Under the pieces are notes generated by a model that had not been told where the DNA came from, searched no databases, and saw only the letters and a program-made list of their open reading frames with translations. This document shows positions 46,016-55,041 of a stretch of 64,000 nt of DNA, piece after piece. A program made the translations under genes and the position numbers. Origin of the DNA: an uncultured Allomuricauda sp. (GTDB lineage: Bacteria; Bacteroidota; Bacteroidia; Flavobacteriales; Flavobacteriaceae). The stretch's first letter is position 1; every line of letters starts with the position of its first letter. The stretch lies in contig NZ_CANMOO010000002.1 in NCBI RefSeq assembly GCF_947499585.1, positions 372,001-436,000 on the forward strand. The letters are read 5' to 3'.

Positions 46016-46825
46016 TTATTTTAAAACTTCTGCTTTATAGAAATTTGTGTACGCATCCTCTGCTTCTTGAAGCGAAACGTAGGGCAGTACAGGTTTGGAA
46101 AGATTTGCAATGTGATTCTTCAGTTCATCCGAAATCTCTTCCGAGGCTAAAATAATCGCATCAGAATAATCTACTGCTACTTTTAACAAATTATTATAGT
46201 CAGGCGCGGAGAGTGAAGAAATATTTTCCTCCGGAATACCATCAAAAGCAATTTTGTTCATCATTTCATTATCCAATTCGCCTTCATAACCTTTACCGTA
46301 AACGGAGGTCACAATTTTGCTGTCTGCAAACAAAGGTTCATCAGCATAATATTTCCGAAGGTATAGTGGAAGTAATGAAGCCATCCATCCATGGACATGA
46401 ATGATATCTGGTGACCAATTTAGTTTTTTGACTGTCTCAACAACTCCTTTTGCAAAGAAAATTGCGCGCTCATCGTTGTCCGAAAACAAATTTCCCTCAG
46501 CGTCTTCAAAAGTTGCTTTTCTTTTAAAATATTCTTCGTTATCAATAAAATAAACTTGGATTCGTTCTTTAGGAATAGATGCCACCTTAATTATTAGGGG
46601 CATATCCATATCATTGATAACCAAATTCATTCCCGACAAACGAATTACTTCATGTAATTGATGTCTTCTTTCATTAATATTGCCATATCTTGGCATAAAA
46701 ATTCGTATCTGTCCTCCATTACTGTTCACCATTCTTGGCGCTTCGTAAGACATTAAGGAAACTGGATTCTCTGGGAGGTAAGGCACTAATTCAGAAGATA
46801 CAAACAATATCTTTTTACCATTCAT
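46016..46825 (-). CDS. short glycogen/starch synthase-like protein (GT5 N-terminal domain only)
   Basis: A 269-residue protein that matches only the N-terminal GT5 domain. [40 protein letters not shown] and [19 protein letters not shown] correspond to the domain that binds glucan in glycogen synthase. The ADP-glucose-binding C-terminal domain is missing, and the normal protein is about 480 residues. Relatives of this size are annotated as glycogen synthase in Flavobacteriia, but full catalysis seems unlikely. The start used is MNGKKILFV; an earlier in-frame TTG lies inside the minus-strand promoter element. It is followed by the DUF4270 gene. Confidence 0.8.
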   Translation of the reverse strand: MNGKKILFVSSELVPYLPENPVSLMSYEAPRMVNSNGGQIRIFMPRYGNINERRHQLHEVIRLSGMNLVINDMDMPLIIKVASIPKERIQVYFIDNEEYFKRKATFEDAEGNLFSDNDERAIFFAKGVVETVKKLNWSPDIIHVHGWMASLLPLYLRKYYADEPLFADSKIVTSVYGKGYEGELDNEMMNKIAFDGIPEENISSLSAPDYNNLLKVAVDYSDAIILASEEISDELKNHIANLSKPVLPYVSLQEAEDAYTNFYKAEVLK

Positions 46826-46876
46826 AAACACTTTCTTTTTCTTATCTGAAAAACGTAGCTGCAAAAATACAAAAAT

Positions 46877-46908
46877 TATGCCGATTAGCAGTATTTATAG
46901 TATTTTTG
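46877..46908 (+). promoter_or_regulatory. promoter of panC-panD
   Basis: TATTTTTG (46901-46908) matches TAnnTTTG. TATG (46877-46880) sits 20 bases upstream at the -33 place. On the opposite strand a second TATTTTTG (46869-46862) faces the GT5 gene, so the two promoters lie back to back. The element also shows that the upstream TTG at 46916 is too close to be the panC start. Confidence 0.6.
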
Positions 46909-46927
46909 CACGCTTTTGAACCGCTAC

Positions 46928-47776
46928 ATGCACATATTTGAACAAAAAAAGGAACTTGATTCCTTCTTGCAAGAAGAAAGAAACAAAAACCATGCTATTG
47001 GTTTGGTTCCCACCATGGGAGCTTTGCACCAAGGCCATCTTTCCTTAGTAAAAACTGCACTTACGGAAAATGATTTGGTAGTTGTAAGTATTTTTGTGAA
47101 CCCCACACAATTTGATAAAAAAGATGATTTGGAGAAATATCCAAAAAATCTAGAGCAAGATTTTAATCTATTAAAGAGCGTTTCAAAGCATATTGTTGTT
47201 TTTACCCCCTCTACTGATGAAATCTATGGCAACAGTATAAAATCACAGGCCTACCAATTTGATGGATTGGACAAGGTAATGGAAGGCGAGTTTAGAGAAG
47301 GACATTTTGATGGTGTTGGAACCATTGTAGAATTGTTCCTTAAAACCGTTTCCCCAGACAGGGCCTATTTTGGGGAAAAAGATTTTCAGCAATTACAGAT
47401 TATTAGAAAAATGGTAGAGTCCAAGAAGCTGCCATATCATATTATCGGTTGCCCTATAGAGCGGGAATCCAATGGATTGGCCATGAGTTCCCGCAATGAG
47501 CGTTTGTCAAAAAAAACAAGGGAAGAAGCAAGTTTTATCTACAATACACTACTAACTGCCAAGACAAAATTTGGCACGGAAAGTGCTTATCATATTACGG
47601 AGTGGGTTAAGTCCCAGTTTGAACAAAATACTTTTTTGAAATTAGAGTATTTTGAAATTGCAGATGAAGACACACTTACTCCAATGCTTAAAAAGCAGGT
47701 AGATAGAAAATACAGGGCGTTTATAGCCGTTTACGCAAATGACGTTCGCTTAATAGACAATCTAAGATTGAATTAA
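46928..47776 (+). CDS. panC: pantoate-beta-alanine ligase
   Basis: Pantothenate synthetase of 282 residues, which joins pantoate and beta-alanine with ATP. The HIGH-type motif is PTMGALHQGHLSLV. FVNPTQFDKKDDLEKYP binds pantoate, and PDRAYFGEKDFQQLQIIRKM is a family signature. The KMSKS-like element is GLAMSSRNERLS. The ATG used gives MHIFEQKKELDSF; the earlier TTG overlaps the promoter. panD follows after 13 bases and provides beta-alanine, so the two act in one pathway. Confidence 0.96.
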   Translation: MHIFEQKKELDSFLQEERNKNHAIGLVPTMGALHQGHLSLVKTALTENDLVVVSIFVNPTQFDKKDDLEKYPKNLEQDFNLLKSVSKHIVVFTPSTDEIYGNSIKSQAYQFDGLDKVMEGEFREGHFDGVGTIVELFLKTVSPDRAYFGEKDFQQLQIIRKMVESKKLPYHIIGCPIERESNGLAMSSRNERLSKKTREEASFIYNTLLTAKTKFGTESAYHITEWVKSQFEQNTFLKLEYFEIADEDTLTPMLKKQVDRKYRAFIAVYANDVRLIDNLRLN

Positions 47777-47789
47777 TTAATTTTGCGCC

Positions 47790-48140
47790 ATGCAAGTACA
47801 AGTTGTAAAATCTAAAATTCACAGGGTAAAAGTTACCGGAGCAGACCTTAACTATATAGGCAGCATAACCATTGACGAAGATGTAATGGATGCCGCAAAT
47901 ATCATTAGAGGAGAAAAAGTTCAAATTGTGAACAACAATAATGGCGAACGATTAGAAACCTATGCCATTCCTGGCCCAAGAGGGTCTGGTGAACTTACGC
48001 TGAATGGAGCCGCCGCCCGCAAAGTTGCAGTGGGTGATGTATTAATACTTATAACCTATGCATGGATGGACATTGAGGAAGCAAAATCCTTTAATCCAGC
48101 ATTGGTTTTCCCTAATGAAGAGACCAACCTTTTGAACTAA
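47790..48140 (+). CDS. panD: aspartate 1-decarboxylase
   Basis: A 116-residue pyruvoyl enzyme that makes beta-alanine. The proenzyme self-cleaves between G24 and S25 in [10 protein letters not shown], and S25 becomes the pyruvoyl group. RVKVTGADL and [15 protein letters not shown] are family motifs, the latter carrying the substrate Arg. It follows panC by 13 bases, and a flippase-like membrane protein gene begins 2 bases after its stop. The three are probably co-transcribed. Confidence 0.97.
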   Translation: MQVQVVKSKIHRVKVTGADLNYIGSITIDEDVMDAANIIRGEKVQIVNNNNGERLETYAIPGPRGSGELTLNGAAARKVAVGDVLILITYAWMDIEEAKSFNPALVFPNEETNLLN

Positions 48141-48142
48141 TT

Positions 48143-49108
48143 TTGAACAGTTCTCTCAAAAAGATTCTAAAAATAGCTGTTCCAATCCTTATTGGAGTGG
48201 GGCTTGTTTTCTACTCTTTTTCCTCAACTTCGCCAGAGGATCGGGAAAAGATCCTTGAATCAATCCAAAATGCAAATTTGGTTTGGGTCTTTTTATCCAT
48301 TTTTATAGGTATTTTAAGTCATGTCTCAAGAGCCATTCGTTGGAATTACCTTTTAGCCCCGTTAGGTCACAAGCCAAGGCTTATTAATAATGTTCTTATC
48401 ATCTTAATAAGCTATTTTGCCAATACATTGGTTCTTAGGTCTGGTGAATTCTTAAGAGCAACCGCCTTAAATACATACGAAAACGTACCTTTCGAAAAAG
48501 GTTTTGGCACCATTGTTACCGAAAGAATTATTGATGTAATAATGCTTTTGTTGATTATAGCCGCGGCGCTTCTTTTTCAAACCGATGTCATCTTGGGGAT
48601 TCTTCAGGAAAATGGAATAGGACTGGTAGGCTCCCTATTGCTTTTGTTGGTTGGAGTCCTTGGCCTATATATTGCCATACGAATAATTAAAAAGTCAACT
48701 TCCAATTTTGCCATTAAGATCAAAACATTTCTAAACGGGCTTTTAGATGGTGTGCTTAGTATTTTTAAAATGAAGAATAAAGCCGCCTTTATTTTTCACA
48801 CCTTCTTTATTTGGGCCTGTTATATTGGTATGTTTTGGGTCATCAAATTTACCGTGCCTGAAACCACCGAGCTCCCATTGGGTGCTTTTCTTGTGGCATT
48901 CGTTGCTGGCGCTTTTGCCATGGCTGCAACAAACGGTGGGTTAGGACTTTTTCCAATAGTGGTGACCGCAGCACTATCTGTTTATGGGGTAAGTAAAACC
49001 TCTGGAGATGCTTATGGTTGGATCATGTGGACAGCCCAAACACTTATGGTGGTTGTTTTTGGCACAATATCCTTTATTGTCTTACCGTTATTGAATAGAA
49101 ATCGGTAA
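48143..49108 (+). CDS. flippase-like LPG_synthase_TM (UPF0104) membrane protein
   Basis: A 321-residue integral membrane protein of the lysylphosphatidylglycerol synthase TM family, without the C-terminal synthase domain. It has about eight hydrophobic helices. SHVSRAIRWNYLLAPLGHKP and LRSGEFLRATALN are the conserved family motifs, and ATNGGLGLFPIVVTAAL follows near the C-terminus. Such proteins are suspected lipid or lipid-linked-sugar transporters, but no activity is proven. It starts with TTG immediately after the panD stop. Confidence 0.85.
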   Translation: MNSSLKKILKIAVPILIGVGLVFYSFSSTSPEDREKILESIQNANLVWVFLSIFIGILSHVSRAIRWNYLLAPLGHKPRLINNVLIILISYFANTLVLRSGEFLRATALNTYENVPFEKGFGTIVTERIIDVIMLLLIIAAALLFQTDVILGILQENGIGLVGSLLLLLVGVLGLYIAIRIIKKSTSNFAIKIKTFLNGLLDGVLSIFKMKNKAAFIFHTFFIWACYIGMFWVIKFTVPETTELPLGAFLVAFVAGAFAMAATNGGLGLFPIVVTAALSVYGVSKTSGDAYGWIMWTAQTLMVVVFGTISFIVLPLLNRNR

Positions 49109-49135
49109 ACCCCTACCACATTAAAACTTGACCAA

Positions 49136-50278
49136 ATGAAAAGATGTCTATTTCTACTAATAGGCCTACTATGTTTTAATCTTGGCGCCCAAGTAAAAAA
49201 AGAAATTTTTGAATCGTTCAAGCTCCAGGAAAGAAGAGGGGTATCCTATTACTTTCCTGAAGATTATTCCGATGAGAAAAAATATCCATTAATCGTTGTA
49301 TTGGATGCTGAATATCTTTTTGATATTGTTGTTGCCAATGCAAAATTTTACAGCAAGCATCATAGAATGCCGCAAGCTATTATTGTAGGTATTGATCAAG
49401 CTGAGGATGATATTCGTTGGGAAGATTGTGATTTTGAACAGACCACAGGCTTGCCCACAGAAAAAGGGGCCCAGTTTTATGAATTCCTTGGCACAGAACT
49501 AATTCCATACCTGGAAACAAATTATAACATTGCTCCCTTTAAAATGTTTGCGGGCTATGACATCACCGCAAATTTTGGTAACTATTTCCTTTTTAAGGAT
49601 AAATCGCTTTTCAACTCTTACCTATCCATTTCGCCTGTGTTAGCTATAGAAATGGAAAGTCGAGTTCCTTCACGTCTATCAGATTTAAATCAAGAAATTT
49701 TCTATAACATCATTTTAGAAAAAGAAAAAACGGAGGATCGGCAGCGTATACTTCAAATGAACAATGCAATCAAATCAATAGATAAGGAAACGCTTCATTA
49801 CTTTTTTGATGAATATAATGATGCCGACCATGTCTCTATTGCCGCCTATGGCATAAGTAAGGCTTTTGATAATGTCTTCAAAATATTTAGACCTATCAGT
49901 CCAAAAGAATACAAAACTGAAATTCTAACATCGGATGAACCCGTTTTCAAATACCTGGAAGATAGATACAACATGATAGAAAATCTCTTGGGCTTCAAAA
50001 AGCCGGTAGAACTGAATGACATCATGGCTATTTATGCTGCTTGTCTTAAAAAAGAAGATATAGAATCATTAAAGCCATTGGCCGAACTCTGTAAAAAGCA
50101 ATTTCCAGATACCATGCTCGGATTCTATTTTGAGGGTGAATACTATGAGGAATTGGGAGAGCCCAAAAAAGCATTCAAAACATTTGAAAAGGCATTTCAA
50201 ATGGAGGAGATTGACTTCTTGACCAAAGACATGGCACTTGAAAAAATAGATGCGTTAAAAGCTGACTTTGGTTACTAA
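49136..50278 (+). CDS. esterase-fold (PF00756-like) exported protein lacking the nucleophile serine, with TPR-like C-terminus
   Basis: A 380-residue exported protein (signal MKRCLFLLIGLLCFNLGAQ). Residues about 30-255 follow the putative-esterase alpha/beta-hydrolase fold: YYFPEDYSDEKKYPLIVVLD and AIIVGIDQAEDDIRW, with the oxyanion region preserved. At the nucleophile elbow, where GHSxGG is expected, the sequence is AGYDITANFG, so D142 replaces the Ser. A possible catalytic His remains as H232 in DADHVSIAAYG. Residues about 265-378 form helical pairs (LGEPKKAFKTFEKAF) resembling TPR. It is probably inactive as an esterase and may serve as a binding protein, or Asp could act in another chemistry. 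Confidence 0.75.
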   Translation: MKRCLFLLIGLLCFNLGAQVKKEIFESFKLQERRGVSYYFPEDYSDEKKYPLIVVLDAEYLFDIVVANAKFYSKHHRMPQAIIVGIDQAEDDIRWEDCDFEQTTGLPTEKGAQFYEFLGTELIPYLETNYNIAPFKMFAGYDITANFGNYFLFKDKSLFNSYLSISPVLAIEMESRVPSRLSDLNQEIFYNIILEKEKTEDRQRILQMNNAIKSIDKETLHYFFDEYNDADHVSIAAYGISKAFDNVFKIFRPISPKEYKTEILTSDEPVFKYLEDRYNMIENLLGFKKPVELNDIMAIYAACLKKEDIESLKPLAELCKKQFPDTMLGFYFEGEYYEELGEPKKAFKTFEKAFQMEEIDFLTKDMALEKIDALKADFGY

Positions 50279-50356
50279 ATTGCCGAATTTTTAGCACAAG
50301 GGATTCTACAAACAATCCATCAAAATCGATATCTTTAGCCAAAACCAAAAAGGTTA

Positions 50357-51715
50357 ATGGCTAAAATTAAAACTGCTTTCTTTTGTCAAAATTGTGGCGC
50401 TCAGCATGCTAAGTGGGTTGGGCAATGTTCTTCTTGCAAACAATGGAATACCATTGTGGAAGAAGTAGTTCAAAAAGAAGAGAAAAAGGGTTGGAAAAGC
50501 AACTCTAATTCAGTAAAAAAAGCTTCAACACCTTTACGAGTTTCTGAAATAACCAACGAAAAGGAAATTCGATTAGATACCCAAGATCAAGAATTTAATA
50601 GAGTTTTAGGTGGAGGACTTGTACCTGGTTCTCTAACCTTATTGGGAGGTGAGCCTGGCATAGGAAAAAGCACTTTACTCCTACAAATAGCACTTAAGCT
50701 AGCATACAAAACCCTGTATGTGTCCGGTGAGGAAAGCCAGAAACAAATAAAAATGCGTGCAAACCGCATTCACCCCAATAGTGAGAATTGCTTTATCCTT
50801 ACCGAAACCAAAACACAAAATATATTTCAACAAATAGCTGCCTTAGAACCGGACTTGGTTGTTATTGATTCTATCCAAACATTACATACAGATTATATTG
50901 AATCCGCAGCAGGAAGCATCTCACAAATAAGGGAAAGCACCGCCGAACTTATCAAATTTGCAAAGGAAAGTAGTACTCCAGTAATTTTAGTCGGTCATAT
51001 TACTAAAGACGGCACTATAGCTGGGCCTAAAATATTGGAGCATATGGTAGATACCGTGCTTCAGTTTGAAGGTGATCGTAATTATGTGTACCGAATTCTC
51101 CGTTCACTTAAAAACAGATTTGGTTCCACAGCAGAATTAGGCATTTACGAAATGCAAGGAAGTGGTCTACGCGAAGTAAACAATCCATCGGAAGTACTGA
51201 TTTCAAAAAACGATGAAGACCTAAGTGGAACAGCAATTGCCGCTACAGTTGAAGGCATGAGGCCTTTACTGATTGAAATACAAGCTTTGGTGAGCACTGC
51301 AGTTTATGGCACTCCACAACGCTCGGCTACTGGGTTCAATGCTAAACGATTGAATATGCTTTTAGCAGTTCTTGAAAAAAGAGCAGGTTTTAAACTAGCT
51401 GCAAAGGATGTTTTTCTTAATATAACAGGGGGAATCTCTGTTGACGACCCGGCCATTGATCTCGCCGTTTTAGCTGCAATTTTATCTAGCAATGCGGACA
51501 TTCCTATTGAAAAAGGAACTTGCTTTGCTGCGGAAGTTGGTCTGGCTGGAGAAATACGACCCGTACAGCGTGTAGACCAACGCATCCTAGAAGCTGAAAA
51601 ATTAGGTTTTACTCAAATTTATGTTTCCAAAACCAACAAGATTGGTCTTAAAAACACTTCCATTCAGGTGCTATTGGTTTCCAAAATAGAAGATGTGGTC
51701 AGTTCACTATTCTAA
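50357..51715 (+). CDS. radA: DNA repair protein RadA
   Basis: A 452-residue RecA-like ATPase that promotes branch migration in recombination repair. The N-terminal zinc finger is CQNCGAQHAKWVGQCSSC. The Walker A motif is GGEPGIGKSTLLLQ, Walker B is the hydrophobic stretch in LVVIDSIQTLH, and the RadA signature KNRFG is in RSLKNRFGSTAELG. The C-terminal third is Lon-protease-like but non-proteolytic (GGISVDDPAIDLAVLAAILS). It stands alone, with 78 bases upstream and 51 downstream. Confidence 0.97.
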   Translation: MAKIKTAFFCQNCGAQHAKWVGQCSSCKQWNTIVEEVVQKEEKKGWKSNSNSVKKASTPLRVSEITNEKEIRLDTQDQEFNRVLGGGLVPGSLTLLGGEPGIGKSTLLLQIALKLAYKTLYVSGEESQKQIKMRANRIHPNSENCFILTETKTQNIFQQIAALEPDLVVIDSIQTLHTDYIESAAGSISQIRESTAELIKFAKESSTPVILVGHITKDGTIAGPKILEHMVDTVLQFEGDRNYVYRILRSLKNRFGSTAELGIYEMQGSGLREVNNPSEVLISKNDEDLSGTAIAATVEGMRPLLIEIQALVSTAVYGTPQRSATGFNAKRLNMLLAVLEKRAGFKLAAKDVFLNITGGISVDDPAIDLAVLAAILSSNADIPIEKGTCFAAEVGLAGEIRPVQRVDQRILEAEKLGFTQIYVSKTNKIGLKNTSIQVLLVSKIEDVVSSLF

Positions 51716-51766
51716 TCACTGCTAGTTTTCTAAATCTTATCTTTTTATATTTAGAAAACAATCCTC

Positions 51767-53932
51767 GTGAAAACTTCGCCCTGTTGTATTTTTTTGATTG
51801 GTATACTTTTTCTCAACTGTACCAAAACTGCCAATGATCCAAGTGACAAGGAATATCATACCACTTGGCAATACTATCTTGGTGACCCTGAAAGATCACA
51901 CTATTCAACCCTAGACGAAATTGATACTCTTAATGTAAATAAGCTTCGTTTAGCATGGAAGTATAAAAGTGGTGGGATGCAAGAAGAAAGAACTACACAA
52001 ATTCAAACCAATCCACTAGTTGTTGACAACGTTCTTTACGGAGTAAATGCAGCAATTGAACTTTTTGCCCTTCATGCTGGAACAGGTAAGGAAATCTGGA
52101 AATTTAGTCCTTCGTTAAAAGATAATTCTGGTCTGGGAGTTAATAGGGGTCTGGTTTTTTGGAAATCTGAAAAAAATGAGGGAAGCCGTCTATTTTTCAC
52201 TTCGGGCTCCAAGTTATTTGCAATAGATGTTGAGAATGGCAAACCAATCACTTCTTTTGGAAATGAAGGTAGTATTGATTTAAGGGAAGGTCTTGGAAGG
52301 GACCCTGAACAATTATCTGTAGTTTCAAACACCCCTGGTGCCATCTATAAAAACCTTTTGATTCAGGGAACCAGAGTTGGCGAAGGTCCAGGTTCCTCCC
52401 CTGGTCACATAAGAGCATATAATGTGCTAACTGGAGAGATTGAATGGACATTTCATACCATTCCACAACCTGATGAATTTGGTTATGATACATGGCCCAA
52501 AGATGCCTATAAAAGTGTTGGAGGAGCCAATAGCTGGGCAGGAATGGCAATGGATACAGAAAGAGGCATCGTCTATGTTCCCACAGGATCAGCAGCGTTT
52601 GATTGGTATGGAGGTGATCGCAGTGGAGCGAATCTTTTTGCCAATTCATTGTTGGCCCTTAATGCAAAAACGGGTGAGCGAATGTGGCACTTTCAAATGG
52701 TGCATCATGATATGTGGGACAGAGATTTACCTGCCCCTCCAAACTTATTGACTATAAAACGAGATGGTAAAGATATTCCCGCGGTGGCTCAAGTAACAAA
52801 AAGTGGACACGTATTTATATTCGATCGGGTAACAGGCGAGCCACTATTCCCTATTGAAGAAAAGTCATATCCCAAATCAAAATTGAGTGGAGAACAAGCT
52901 TTTGAAACTCAACCTTTACCGCTTAAACCAAAACCATTCGCAAGGCAAGTTCTTACAGAAAATGATTTGTATGACCCAAACCGAAAAGCCTTTGTGGATG
53001 ATTTGGTGGACAAGGCCGGAAGCGATGATTCCCCTACTGTTCTAGAAAAATTTAACTCAATTACATCCCAAGGTCAATTTGTTCCTATTGATACAACTGG
53101 GGTAGTTCTTTATCCAGGGGCAGATGGAGGTGCAGAATGGGGAGGTGCAGCTTTGGACCCTACCACAAGTGTTATGTATGTGAATTCAAATGAAATGGCA
53201 TGGATCGTAAAAATGAAAGCTCTTAACTCTAATAACACAGATAGTCAGAATTTAGGCCAATCATTAACACAAATACATTGCGCTCGCTGCCATGGTGGAG
53301 ACCTTCAAGGGTTAGCTGGAATTCCTGAACTTCAAAATGTAAATCTGCGATTGGGTTCCGATTCTATTAAGACCACACTGAAAAAGGGGAAAGGTGCCAT
53401 GCCGGCAATGCCTAACCTAACTGAAGAAGAAATAAATGAAATAACTTTTTTTCTAACCAAACTTGAAAAAGAAACTGACCATAGGGCAGAAAAAATAACC
53501 TTGGATGTTCCTTATGCCCTTTCTGGTTTTGGACGTTTTAAGGATGATAGAGGTTTTCCAGTAGTTAAACCGCCATGGGGAACCCTAAATGCCATCAACT
53601 TAAATACTGGCGAATACCTTTGGAAGGTTCCTTTGGGTCATGAAGAAAAATTAAATGACCCTAACGTTCCTGTTTCTGGAATCGAAAATTATGGTGGTCC
53701 CGTTATAACTGCAGGAGGCGTTTTGTTCATTGCCGCTACTAAAGATGAGAAAATCCGCGCTTTCAATATGAAAACAGGCAAATTGTTATGGCAAGATGAT
53801 TTGCCCGCAGGGGGTTATGCAACCCCAGCAACATACCAAGTTGATGACATACAATATTTGGTCATCGCATGCGGAGGTGGTAAAATGGGAACTGCCTCAG
53901 GTGATGAATATAGAGCGTACGCTTTAGAATAA
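51767..53932 (+). CDS. PQQ-dependent dehydrogenase lipoprotein with inserted cytochrome c domain
   Basis: A 721-residue exported quinoprotein. The GTG-started signal ends in LFLNC, giving a lipoprotein. Residues about 33-450 and 585-721 are beta-propeller blades of the PQQ-dependent alcohol/glucose/quinate dehydrogenase type (W-rich repeats such as GTGKEIWKF and TGKLLWQDD, plus GGANSWAGMAMD and FQMVHHDMWDRDLPA). Between them is a cytochrome c domain with CARCHG (C505, C508, H509) and the Met ligand in MPAMPNLTEEE. The enzyme oxidises a sugar or alcohol in the periplasm and passes electrons through the heme. The substrate is unknown. Maturation of the heme needs a separate cytochrome c system outside the window. 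Confidence 0.88.
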   Translation: MKTSPCCIFLIGILFLNCTKTANDPSDKEYHTTWQYYLGDPERSHYSTLDEIDTLNVNKLRLAWKYKSGGMQEERTTQIQTNPLVVDNVLYGVNAAIELFALHAGTGKEIWKFSPSLKDNSGLGVNRGLVFWKSEKNEGSRLFFTSGSKLFAIDVENGKPITSFGNEGSIDLREGLGRDPEQLSVVSNTPGAIYKNLLIQGTRVGEGPGSSPGHIRAYNVLTGEIEWTFHTIPQPDEFGYDTWPKDAYKSVGGANSWAGMAMDTERGIVYVPTGSAAFDWYGGDRSGANLFANSLLALNAKTGERMWHFQMVHHDMWDRDLPAPPNLLTIKRDGKDIPAVAQVTKSGHVFIFDRVTGEPLFPIEEKSYPKSKLSGEQAFETQPLPLKPKPFARQVLTENDLYDPNRKAFVDDLVDKAGSDDSPTVLEKFNSITSQGQFVPIDTTGVVLYPGADGGAEWGGAALDPTTSVMYVNSNEMAWIVKMKALNSNNTDSQNLGQSLTQIHCARCHGGDLQGLAGIPELQNVNLRLGSDSIKTTLKKGKGAMPAMPNLTEEEINEITFFLTKLEKETDHRAEKITLDVPYALSGFGRFKDDRGFPVVKPPWGTLNAINLNTGEYLWKVPLGHEEKLNDPNVPVSGIENYGGPVITAGGVLFIAATKDEKIRAFNMKTGKLLWQDDLPAGGYATPATYQVDDIQYLVIACGGGKMGTASGDEYRAYALE

Positions 53933-53938
53933 GGTGAA

Positions 53939-54979
53939 TTAAGGCGCTGGATTTGGAATTTCGTTATGAATAGCCTCAATCCCGCTTAAGACCTCATCTG
54001 AAAGTTCAACATCTATGCTCCCAATGTTTTCCTTTAACTGCTCCATTGTTGTAGCACCAATAATATTACTGGTTACAAAAGGTCTGGAGTTTACAAAAGC
54101 TAAAGCCATCTGGGCAAGACTCAATCCATTGTCCTCAGCCAATTTGTGATACTTTTCGGTTGCCAAATTAGCAATATCACCACTGTATCTGTTATAATTG
54201 GGGAAAAGAGTGACTCTTCCTTTCCTAGGTTTATTCCCTCCCAAATATTTTCCACTCAAAACTCCAAAACCAAGAGGAGAATATGGCAACAAGCCAATAT
54301 TTTCTCGCATTGAAACCTCAGAAAGGCCAACCTCAAAAAGTCGGTTTAGGAGATTGTACGGGTTTTGGATAGTCAGCATTCTTGGTAAACTCCTATGCAC
54401 CTTGCTTTCTTCCAAAAAACGCATAGCTCCCCAAGGGGTTTCATTGGAAATTCCGACCTGCCTTATTTTTCCTTCGGAGATTAAGTCACGTAGGGTTTCC
54501 AGAATTTGATGGATATTATCTTCCCATCCATCTAAAGCATGGGCATTATATCCGCGCTGTCCAAAATAATTGGTATTCCGTTCGGGCCAGTGCAATTGGT
54601 AAAGATCTATGTAATCCGTTTGAAGTCTTTCTAGACTTCCTTCAACAGCTTTTATTATGGATTCTTTACTAAACCCAGTTGTTCTAATAAATTTGGTAAA
54701 ATCCCCTCTTCCGGCAATTTTTGATGCCAAGACCACTTTGTCCCTATTGCCTGTTTTCTTAAACCAGTTGCCTATAAATTCTTCAGTCACTGCATAGAGT
54801 TCTTTCTTCGCAGGTACGGGATAAAGTTCAGCTGTATCAAAGAAATTGATTCCCTGTTCCAAGGCATAGTCCATTTGTTCATGACCTTCATCTTCTGTAT
54901 TCTGTCTTCCCCATGTCATGGTCCCCAAACAGATTTTACTTACCTTAATATCGGTATGTGGAAGTCTGGTGTATTTCAT
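53939..54979 (-). CDS. aldo/keto reductase (Tas-like)
   Basis: A 346-residue NADPH-dependent oxidoreductase of the AKR11/Tas group. The N-terminus has VSKICLGTMTWGRQNTEDEG. The catalytic residues fit D and Y in FFDTAELYPV, with the Lys in VVLASKIAG and the His in YQLHWPERNTNYFGQRGYNA. NADP-binding residues lie in GISNETPWGAM and PYSPLGFGVLSGKYLG, and in SNIIGATTMEQLKENI. The substrate is unknown. It is convergent with the PQQ dehydrogenase gene and lies downstream of xth on the same strand. Confidence 0.92.
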   Translation of the reverse strand: MKYTRLPHTDIKVSKICLGTMTWGRQNTEDEGHEQMDYALEQGINFFDTAELYPVPAKKELYAVTEEFIGNWFKKTGNRDKVVLASKIAGRGDFTKFIRTTGFSKESIIKAVEGSLERLQTDYIDLYQLHWPERNTNYFGQRGYNAHALDGWEDNIHQILETLRDLISEGKIRQVGISNETPWGAMRFLEESKVHRSLPRMLTIQNPYNLLNRLFEVGLSEVSMRENIGLLPYSPLGFGVLSGKYLGGNKPRKGRVTLFPNYNRYSGDIANLATEKYHKLAEDNGLSLAQMALAFVNSRPFVTSNIIGATTMEQLKENIGSIDVELSDEVLSGIEAIHNEIPNPAP

Positions 54980-55041
54980 CTAGCTATTTTTTTAGACTTG
55001 CAAAAGTACTTAATCCTTACTTCTGGCTTTTAAAGCAAACG

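Noticed and set aside
46826..46864. TTG start for the GT5 protein
   Set aside because: It overlaps the minus-strand TATTTTTG element, and MNGKKILFV is the natural start of the GT5 fold.
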